A stretch of DNA of 64,000 nucleotides from Euglena gracilis (Eukaryota > Euglenida > Euglenophyceae > Euglenales), in contig CP154955.1 of assembly GCA_039621445.1 (NCBI GenBank), forward strand, positions 20,945,823 to 21,009,822. Reading direction: 5' to 3'. Position numbers and translations under genes: made by a program. The notes below the pieces were generated by a model. The model made no database searches. It was not told the origin of the DNA and worked only from the letters and a program-made list of their open reading frames with translations. Shown one piece after another: positions 37,601 to 48,327 of this stretch. The first letter of the stretch is position 1. Each line of letters opens with the position of its first letter.

Positions 37601-40600
37601 CAGGGCCCCTCCTCCCAATCACCCAATACCCTGCTTGTGGGTCTCTTCAAGCCAAAAATGAACAACTGCCCATAAAAAGGCCCATAAGTATTCTTTGAAA
37701 GGATAAGCATTAGCTAACATGAAAATCCCCAAAGAGCTCAAAAAATAAAAACCGAGAAAGAATTTATTTTTGCCATTTTTTTTGAACCCATTTTTGTCTG
37801 AACCCAGCAAAAAGCTGCTGGCTAGCGGTTGCAAGCTGTAATTTCCCCTTCCCCTGGGGGGACGCTGCGATTGGGCTGGGCCAAAATTGAGGCTGGTGGT
37901 GGGGTCTGCAGAACTTTAAAGTTATGCGAAAGTGATGGGGGGATATTATTTGGACCGCTGAAATCCAAATCGAGGTTTTTTTGGCGCTGGTACCTCGTGG
38001 TACCAGCGCCCACAATCGAGGTACATCAGGGTACCTCGTGCCCACAATATTGGCATCTCAGTTACAGTCAGGGTTCATTTGGGTCTTTTTGGGTATCACC
38101 CCAAATTTCTTTCCTTACCCCAGCACCCAGGTCCTTAAAGAGATGAATGGCCGCATACTAGGGAACACAAAGAAGACAAGCCAGTTGAACCACCAAAACT
38201 ACAGAACCGCAAAAAAAATACAATTCAAAAATTACTCATGGTCAAAATCAAGTCTGTTAACGTCCATATTTAGGCGGCGCATCTCGCATTTAAGCTTTTT
38301 TTTTGGCATTTTCGCAAACCGACCAAAAACCAATTTGATCGCTGGCGTTGCAAGGGGTGAGAGCGAGAGGCAACGCAATTCGACAAAATATGGGACATTT
38401 GTCATTTTTTGGCACCGCCTCTCCCGGGAACTACGTGTTTTTTTTGCTGTTTTTTTTATGTGGCATGTTCATTTCCACTCTTTTTGTAAAACCTTCACAA
38501 CCTGCCGCAAAATTTCAAAAAGCAAGCAAAGGGGTGGACATGCCAACCCGCCTCCAGAGCACCACCTGGCGCTGGCAGTTGTCACACAGGGAATGGGGGG
38601 TGGCGGTATTGAGGTTTTGGCGTTTTTTTTTCGCTTTTTTTTTAATAAACAATGGATTGTTCGAAAATTCTGCCACTGGGGGTTGATGAGGGGGATACAG
38701 AACCAGGAGGATTGCCAGCAGTTTCCTGTTGAGTTTGGTGGCAAGTTGCCCATGAATGCCCTACAGCTCCGCGGCACCCACACAACAGCGTAAATGATGT
38801 TGGTGTGCGCAAATGCGCACATGGACGATGTGCGCATTTGCGCACACCGACCATTTTGAAACAAACCAAGAGCCTCCGACGGCAGTGTGTTTGGAGCTGA
38901 AATGTGAGTGTATTGTATTATATGGCCCCCGAACACAGGGATTTTCAAGTTGACAGACACATCCATTTTCAGCCAATCACCTGTGCCTCATTTTTGGACT
39001 GGGGGTGAAGATCATTTTTAAACTCAGTTTTTCAGGATAAAACCTGAAAATGTTGTTTGTTTTGATGTTTCAGGGGCCAAGAAATGGTTTTTCACAGCTT
39101 CAATTGCCGATGTCCAGATTCGGGCCCGCAGGCTGGTCCTTTAGTTGTATTTAAGCTCTACAAAATACCTCGCACTCAAGGATTTCCAAACTGCAGTGGT
39201 GCCACACCCTCCACAAGAGGTTGGTGTGTGCAGATGCGCAAATTGACCAAAAAGTCTGTTCTCCCATTTGCACAAACCAGCCACTTGTTCAATTTTACAA
39301 ACATATCAATTTCGGCTGGCACACATGGCCCATTGGCCCATTTGACAGTTAAGCAAACGGTTTCTGCAAACGGCATTTGCCCACACCACAAAATTGTCAA
39401 GTTTCAGGGTATCGCTTCAGGCTTGGGCCCACCTCACCAAATCGTTCAGTCAATATGCGGTGATACCTGCTCTTGGGCACCCTATTTGCCAAAGTCCTTG
39501 CTTTCATCTCCGAGTCCTGGGACACCTCATCACATCCTGCTTTCATTTTTGGATTTTTGGGGTCATATTTTGTTATTTTCATAAGAAAATGTTTGATGTG
39601 CGCATTTGTGCACATCGAGAAACAAAAGATTAAGTGCGAGATGTGCCGCCCAAGCATTGCTCAGACGCATAAGAGTGTGCATTGTGTTTAAAATCACCAA
39701 AGAAAAGGAAACGATTTTGTGAAGTGTTTTCTAATCAGCTATTTTTTTAAGTTATGTGCATCCCACCCCAATGATCACGGTGTATCACGCTGGCGGGTAT
39801 TTCAAACAAGCTTTTTTTTTTGACAAAAATGTCAACATGTTTTTGAGCTTTGGAAGTGTCTTCTAATTCTCCCCGAGAAGAAATTCAGATACCTCTGTGA
39901 AACCCAACAAAAGACAATGTTTGTGTGTGTATGCTGTGTAATTCAATCAGGTGCTGGTTCGCATTCTCCTCCCAAATTGGTTTAACCCCTGCAGCTTTGA
40001 AAAACCACCCAGGGTACACCCGAGCACCCCAATGTGTCCGAAAGTACTCCGGCGACCTGCGCAACTCCCGTGTGTTGGCAATGGAGTGGATAAACGGGAC
40101 TGCGGTGTGCTTTTATATGCGCATTGGGTGTTTTGTTGGGGTTCTTTTTTTAATCTCCTGACAGAAAATATCTTGGCCTAAACCCCCCTAAAAAGTGCAT
40201 GGGTGCGCACATTTTAAGGACGTAGTTTCGGTCCCCAAGGGGTGTGCATTTATTAGGGCACTGCACATATATTAAGACAAAGCACAAAATACTTAATTTT
40301 CCACCACCCTTTTCGAATTTTTCCCCTTCTTGTGATGCCAAGCAATGAGTCAAGTGATTTTGTGTCAAATTTGGGTTTGGACGACAGAAGCATTTGGTCT
40401 GAAGAAAGGACAATTCTGAGAATTGTGTGTGTATTTTCTGCCCTGAGATGTGACAGTGATTTATTCTTTAGGGAGGGGGGTTCATTTTTTAGGGAGGTGT
40501 TTTCCGACCTTGGGGGTGCGCATTTATTAGGGCATTGCGCATAATTAGGGCACTCCGCATGGTTAGGGGACTGCGCACTCATTAGGGGGGGTTACCACCC

Positions 40601-43600
40601 TCGCAACCATTTGCCCACAAAAGCAAAAGCACAAGCACACAACACACAACGCGCACACAGGCACACACAATTGTGCTTCTTCTCTCTTATCTCTTCTCTC
40701 TCTTCCTCTCTCTCATTTCATCATCCCTTTTTTTATGCTTCACTGAATTCCAGTTCAAAACAGGGGGGATTGCAAGTTGGACTTTTTTTTGCACAATCCG
40801 ATTTAGCCATTTTGTGTGATATTTTTTTTGAAATGTTGCTTTTTTTGTATTTTGTGCCTCCTCGCAAATTTTCTTGACTCCTTTCTGAGTAATGTACAGG
40901 GATTCTGGCCAAAAATTATTTCTTCTTCACTTCTTCACATTCTGGCACAAAGAATAAATATGTCGTTGAGTAATTTCGCAGCTTTCAGATTGGAAGACTG
41001 CAACCAAGTTGAGTTTGGGTCTTTTTGCCAATTTTTTTTTTGGGAAGCTATGACGAAAGTTGAATGTTTTATCCACTCCTCATCCTCAGGGTTGTATGGG
41101 AAGCTCCGCAGAGCCAAATTGCCTTCACTTCAGTTGCTTTCGGACCCGAGGTTTTTTTCAAGTTTCCAGGGTTCTGAATCTGGGTCACGTGGGGAGGGGC
41201 ACGCAGCGGGTTGGGGCTGACCCACCTCCCCCCCCCCCAAGTGGTTTTTGAAGAAAGTGGGTGTATCTCTCTCCAAGGTGATTGGCAGAAAGAAGCAGTG
41301 CTGGCCTTAGACAGAGCGATAGTCATCCTCAGAACAGAATATATCCATGAGGTGGGTGGTAGGGGGGGATCCCCCACCCCACCCCCCAAGTTTCGGAAGG
41401 AGGGGTCCTCCCACCCCCCTCCTCCTCTGCGGGGGCAAAAAAAAAATCTTCCGGCGCTTCACGCCGGGTGTGCGTCTTGTGGCTCAATATGAATTTTTGG
41501 CAATATGGCCAAAATTGGGCAAAAAATGGCCATAACTCGGGCTAGGCGGGGAGTTGCGGGGAAATCAAAATGCTGTTGGATGGGGCTTTTTATGGGCTTT
41601 AATTTAGGTCTCCGGATATTTCTTTTGATTCCCCACCGTTTTTGAGAAATTGATTTTTTGACCCCCCAAAAAACGGCCGAAATTTTCTGCGACCGAAAAC
41701 TGGAGGTAGGACGGGTCCCCCCCCCCCTAGTTTGGAAGGGGGTCCCCCCACCCCCCCCTCCTCTGAGATTCCCATACAACCCTGCTCATCCTTGAAGTCT
41801 GCTGATGTGTGTCAAGCTTCCTGTGCATTTGTATGTGCGTGCATGTGTGTGTGTGTGTGTGTTCGTGTGTGCGTGCCTGCGAGTGCATGAGCATGTATTT
41901 GTATGCGCGCACGCGTGTGAGGCATAAACATACGATAGCCACCTCAGGGGGGATTCCCTTCAGTTTCAGTGACGCGCTGTATAGAAATGAGAAAAAGCCA
42001 CACAAAATAGAAGCCCCCCCGCCTACCCGCCTATGAGCCATCAGGTGGAGGTGTGGTGTATGATGCGAATCCATTTTCTGGTTTCAATTTAATCCCAGCC
42101 ATCATGTGTTCGAGCTCAGGGTGTATGTGTTCAGCTGGTGCGCTCCTGACGTTGCCCTCTGTTCAGTTCCGAGACCTTCCCAAGCACCGTCAGCTGCTGA
42201 TGGCGGAGATGGCGGTGGAAGCCTGCGTTACACAGGCATGATGGGCCCGAGCGACCGATCAAAAACAGTTATTATTGCTACAATTCCAATTATTACTCCA
42301 CATTAGAAGACAAAATGAGGACAGGCGCAGTCGGCTTTTTGTGATCATATCCAAAAGGCCCCGGATTTTTTTGTGGCTTTCATGTTGCTAACCGCCATAT
42401 TTTGTCAAAAAATAGCCTTCGCTGAAAGGGCATTTTGAGTTGGGAGTTTATTGCATTTTTGACAAATTTCAACCCTTCTGCAAAATCTCATTTCTGGTCA
42501 CTATTGGGTGCATAAATTTTGCAGAACAGTTTCGCACCTGGGGTTGACCAAATTCAGCCTGATCTATGGTTTGACAAGGAAAGAAACACAATATCATTGT
42601 CATTACAGTCATCAATTTCTTTTGTTCCTGCCTTGAAGTCAAGGAGGTTCATGGAGAGGGCCAGGGCTTACCTTTGTGTGTCAAACTTTTTTTGCCGCAG
42701 ATGTTGAACACAGGTTTTGTTCATGCCGACCCCCATGAAGGTGCGTTGCTGTGCACTGTCCGCACTGCACGCCACAGAGAAAGGATCTTTATGTTTCTGC
42801 AAAGTGGGATATTCAAAAAAAAATGCTTCTTGTTGTGGCTTGCCAACTCCAGATCTCAGCCGCACAGCTTTTTCCAGAGCCATCCATTCCTGGAGGAGAT
42901 GTGCAGAGGATTTGAACAAATGACCAAGATCAGGGATTTTTGAAGGTTATACTCCGGGGGTAGGATGGGTGGGCTGATGCCCCCCCCCAGGGTGGGGTAC
43001 TCCCAAGGGCATTGTGGGTACCCGCCAGAGGTGGTGTTTTGGCTATTTTTGGCCAAAGCACCATTTTCTTTTCGGCCCAAAGCGTAAAAAATTTTTGACC
43101 CAAAATGACCCCAAAAAGTGGGTCCCCCGGACCCCCCTTCTGGGGGGAGGGGGCACCCTCTGGGTGGGTGAGGGAAGGACCCCCCTCCGCCCTGGTCTTA
43201 AAAAAAAAGCCTTTATCAAAATAAAGGAGCAAATGACTTTGAAGAAATGTGTTTATCGCTATCAGCATGGATGTTGTGTGTGTTTTCTACCATATGTGCA
43301 ATTCGTGACGGATAAGTATAAGGTTGAGAAAGGGCGATGATTCTTTCTCCTGGTTTTGCCTCGCCATTGGGTTGTGCTCCATGCAACCAGGCAACATGCT
43401 GCTCTCTGATGAGGATGAGCTGGTGTTCCTCGATTTTGGGTTGGTGTGCCGCCTGAAGCCCGACATCATGGAGGGCTTCGCCGAGGGGATCCAGTACATG
43501 ATTGCTGGCAACTGGGAGGGGCTGGCCCGGGTGTTTCAGGTCTGTCCCTCCCCCTGAGCTCATTTAATTAAGCATTGTGTGCAGGTTTTGGTTTTGGGTC

Positions 43601-44660
43601 TTTTCAACCTTTTCTGCGTTGTGCACACCCCCCCCCCCCCCCCGTGGACTCTGCGAGTCTGAGCGGGTTTGTTTGCATTGCTGAAATCCACCCCTGAGGG
43701 GATTCGTTTGGTTGTTGCCCAAATGGGAGAAACTTTTTTTTGTTGTGAAGCTTTATCACCAAGTGTTCTCACCAAGCGGTTCAAGTTATTTCATTGTTGT
43801 TCGTATGGTTATTTTTTGTGGCGTGTCGCCCTCCCTCTTCCTCAAGTAAATGCTATACAACGCCAAAAAAAATTATTCATCATGTGCATCACCACCAAAA
43901 TTGCGCGTTACATGTGTATCACCGCATCACCCAAATCATCGAGTAAGCTGAGGTTCCACTGTGGGAGCAAACGCTTTGCCTCGACCGACACCAGCAACAA
44001 GTAATTTTGTGTATTGCACGTGCACAACCAAGAAAAAAGGTGTGCCATCATCTGTCTCCATGAAGAGTGCTCTTCTTCTGATCTTCCAAAGCTTTGACTA
44101 ATATCCCAGTATTTGATTGTTTATTTTGCAGGACGTCGGTTTCGCCCCGAAGGATTGTTTTTCCAAGTGTGCATTCTTTTCTGTGCACAGGTGTTAGGTG
44201 GATGCATTGTGCAAGTTCTTAATCAGAATTAGAAGCCCACCTGAGAGTGTATCATACTGTTCATCTGGATGTATTTTTCAGTTTCCCAAAATGAATTGTG
44301 CGGCTTCACATAACTGTGGATATTTATGCTCAACTACAGATACGCCAGAATCCCCAAACATCTTTATGAACAAGTGGATGAATTGACCAAAGTTGCAAGC
44401 CTGGATGGGATAAAAGGCTCAGCGGTTACAAAAGAAATGGACCAGAATGGGACTAGTTTGCTGGTATGCCAAGCAGGTATAACCACCGTGCATTGCTTTT
44501 CCCACTGCTTTGCGATAGGGCGCAAGGTGGCGTGCACCTGCATTCCCTCCGTTCTTTGTTTGTTGCATTTTTTTTTCACCACCGGACCTCTTCTCCCCCA
44601 GCATTTTCCCTCTTGAGTCTCTTTTAAAACGAGGCGAAAAAGGATAGGTGCACATTTCCC

Positions 44661-44722
<62 letters not shown>

Positions 44723-46457
44723 ATTAGACGTGTCTGTTGCTTTGAGGAAAAGGCTGCTGAACTCTTGTTGAAAGGTTCCCTCCCATCGATATTGAAGGAA
44801 AGTTTGTCTCTACACGCATGTTCTTTGCCCTCCAAAACAACTTCACGGACAGCTACTGGAAAAAATCGCGGATATTTGTTTTGAAGAAGCGCGCTGTGGC
44901 GCCCCTGGTCAACTGGACATCCACACCCGCATATTCACCCGCAGATTATATATTCATTCTACACAGGCGTTCCGACGACGGTTGGGTCAAGGTGGAGGAT
45001 GCCGAGTTCATAGCAGCCCTCCAGGTGTGGGGGCATGCGCCATCCCTCAGTAATTGAGTGATTTGAATGCAACGTATTTGTCCCCCCCCCCCTCACGGCT
45101 GTTTTCAAGGCTGGTGACCTGGTGGGAGTTGGGCATGTTGAATATCTTTCTGTTCTTTTTGGGGAAAGGCTGGGTAAGTGGGGGTATTGACCAGGGAAGA
45201 AAGGAAAGGGTGCAATAATTCACTGGAGATGTTGACTCCCCCCAGCCAACGCCCTTTTCCAAGCTTAGGGAAAAAGGCGCAGCCCTCTGGCCTGCATCCC
45301 CCAATTGTCTGCCCCAGGCAGGGGGGGGGGAAATTGATATCCGCAATTTTTCCGCAATTTCCGCAATTTTCCGCAATTTCCGCAATTTTCCGCAATTTTC
45401 CGCAATTTTTCCGCAATTTTTCCGCAATTTCCGCAATTTTTCCGCAATTTTTTCCCATTTTTTTCCGCAGAATTTTTTTCCCACCACCGAAGATGGAAGA
45501 TGCAATGAGTTCAAGCCATTCATCAAATGGATCAACAGGTGTGCTATTGTGTTTTGTTGCTTTTCCCCCCCAGTTTACCAATTTTTCTCACAGGTGTACC
45601 ACTGGTTACAGAATTGGGTGCGTCCCACCTGTGCAAAGAACATCAAGCGTGTTGATTTGTGCTCGCCTGCATCGACGTGGGTGTTGCGGTGTTCTGAACC
45701 TCACAATTGAAAATTTTCTAAATCCCCTCAGACAGAAATGTGTATACCCGATATCAATTTTTCCGCAATTTTTCCGCAATTTCCGCAATTTTTCCGCAAT
45801 TTTTCCGCAATTTTTCCGAAGGCCTCCGATATCAATTATTCCCCCCCCCCTGCCCAGGACAGCATCGAGTCACAGGAGGGGGGCAAGAGTCGGTTCGGAG
45901 CCCTGAGTTGACTGGCCCTGACAGGGGGGGGGGGGGCAGCAGCTTCACGGGAATCAATGCTCGTGCCATTTGGCCTCTCGTTCCATGTGTCTGGGTCAAG
46001 GAGTGCACCGTTTGTGATCCAATTGGGATGGATTTGGCCCACGTAGCTGGGGTAGACCCAGAGAGCCCCCCAGCGACCCACCCAGTCAGACTCTGCCTGG
46101 TTCAGAGGAATGCAGTAGTGATCTGGGCACCGCCGGTGTACGGGTGTGGACAGGGCCAGCCGGCCACCGGCGGTGGGGTTGGCGGACCTCAGCACCCGGT
46201 ACCGGCTGCTGACCCCGCCGTACATCATCCTGCTGTGCCGCACGTTCCTGACGCTGGAGGGCATGGCGGCCACGGCGGACCCCAATTTCAACATCTACCA
46301 GGCCTCCCTTCCGTACGCCGTGCGGCGCGCCATGTCCCCCTCCACGCCGGCCGGGATCCAGGTCTGAACACACCACCCGCATTTTGTCCAGTTTTTGTTG
46401 CTTGTGTGTGTGCGTGCATGCGTGCGTGCATGCGTGCGTGCGTGCATGCATGCGTGC

Positions 46458-46492
<35 letters not shown>

Positions 46493-48172
46493 GCATTCAC
46501 CATCTGCACACAGCAGAATTCCTTGGAAAAGCTTTGAAGGCAGTGAATATGCAAAGGTTTGCAATTATCCCCGGGGTGTGCTCGCTTCTGCTTGCATCTT
46601 ACGTTGTGCAGGAGTGAGCCACAGAGACTGATTTGGATTTGTTTGGATGGCCGCTACAACATGGCTCAGAGGGTTGGTCAATATTTGAATTGTGTCCCAG
46701 GCTCTGCGCAACGCTTGGTTTACGGCCCAAGGAGGATTACAGTGGGATCGCATCGAGCCGCTCATTGTTGCCGCGGAGAGCGGGCCTGATACGTTGGAGG
46801 CCGACAGCGCATCGCACATTATGGCAGGTTTATACTTTTTTTGGGTGGTTTCAACAGCTTTAGCAATGAGGTGCTGAAAGATGCAATGCATTTCCAGTCA
46901 ACTCAAATTTTGATATCTTTCAGATTAATTCAAGTTTTGAAATTGGAGGGAAAGGAGAAGACACCGGATAATTTGGAAGCTTATTTTTTATTTTTATTTT
47001 TTTCATTTCTCCCAGTCCCATGAATGTATTGCCCCCCCACCCCATTTTCTATTGTGAGTGCGGTAATGATTTGATTTGCACCATTTTTATTTTTATCCGC
47101 TGTTTGTGATGTGAGTGAATTAAAATGAGAATGTTTTTTGTATTTCTGGGAACATATTGATTCTGGAAGAATCCGGAATCAATCCTTGTTTTCCGCAAGA
47201 ATGGAAAAAAATTGCAAAATATTTTGGTCACAGGGAAACATCTCGCTCAAAGTGCGATTTATCAGCAATGGTTTGGAGCCTTACCGCTTTTGTGTCAACC
47301 TCAGAGCACCAAGGAGTTGACCAATGCCTCTCTTTTCCCCCATCGCAGAGAGAGGGGCTTTGGCCCTCAGTGGCCTGCTGGGGGCCCCTGAAGGCCGCGC
47401 TGTGCGCCGGATGGTCCACGACGTTGACACGGCGAAGACCATCTTCGAGATTGCACAGCACAAGGTTCCTCCCCGTCCCAAGACAGACGGGGGGGATTCA
47501 ACAAGCATATTCACCTCCTGACGTTTTCACCCTCCACATTTCTGACAAACCCGGTGCTTCCTGAATGACACTTTGAAGGATATGTTCATCTCCTTGTCTT
47601 GGATAGGTGGGATTGGAATTGTGTCGGGCTCTTTCTTTTCATTTCTATTCCAACGGCCGTCCATGCTTTCAGCCGAACATTGCTCTTTCAATTTTGAAAC
47701 CCTGAAACCAAGGCTCACCACTAGCAGCTCATGCACAAGCAGGGGCGCTTATTTTTTTCGGGGAGTCGTAGTATTCATGGACTGGTTCCGCTCCGCATCG
47801 CTGCAGGCAATGTGCCAGCTGTGCGCCAACATCACCACCGACGTGCTTCGCGCGTACCTCTTCAAACCGCGGACCTTCCTCCGGAGAGCTCTTCCCCCGG
47901 CCCCCACCCCGCCTGTCGCGGAGGCGGCGGAGGATGACCCAACCCTGACGGCCCGGGAGTGGTACGTCAGTCCGGAGGGGCTGAAGATCCAGGAGCAGCA
48001 GGCCCATCGCAAGCAGAAGGTGCCTCCGCTGCCTGAAACAGGAATTGCAACGCATGTTTGGGTTCCGACCAGGTTTTTTTTATTTAAGGAAGGTCACCCC
48101 CCTTGGTGTACAGGCGGGGGGGAACCCGTCCCTGGGGGATGGGGTGAGGGATTGGGGGGGGGTGCATGTGTG

Positions 48173-48229
<57 letters not shown>

Positions 48230-48237
48230 GTGCGTGC

Positions 48238-48327
<90 letters not shown>

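Larger units (their letters stand above)
27617..45993 (+). repeat. Second copy of the 18.8-kb direct repeat
   Basis: This stretch matches 1-18805 collinearly, from the AATTTATGAGAGGGTGG at 27617 to the GTGTCTG at 45987-45993. Differences are scattered substitutions, run-length changes in microsatellites and a few discrete indels (38258, 41112, 43606, 45319). Confidence 0.95.

Noticed and set aside
44770-45026. Coding-like stretch (ADYIFILHRRSDDGW and onward) as an ABC1K exon
   Set aside because: Copies 1 and 2 differ by a 1-bp shift in the middle and it is not required by, nor similar to, the family at this position. It may be a remnant of something else.
45179-45906. 242-residue + strand frame
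   Set aside because: Much of it is the CCGCAATTTT array and the inserted element at 45319-45852.
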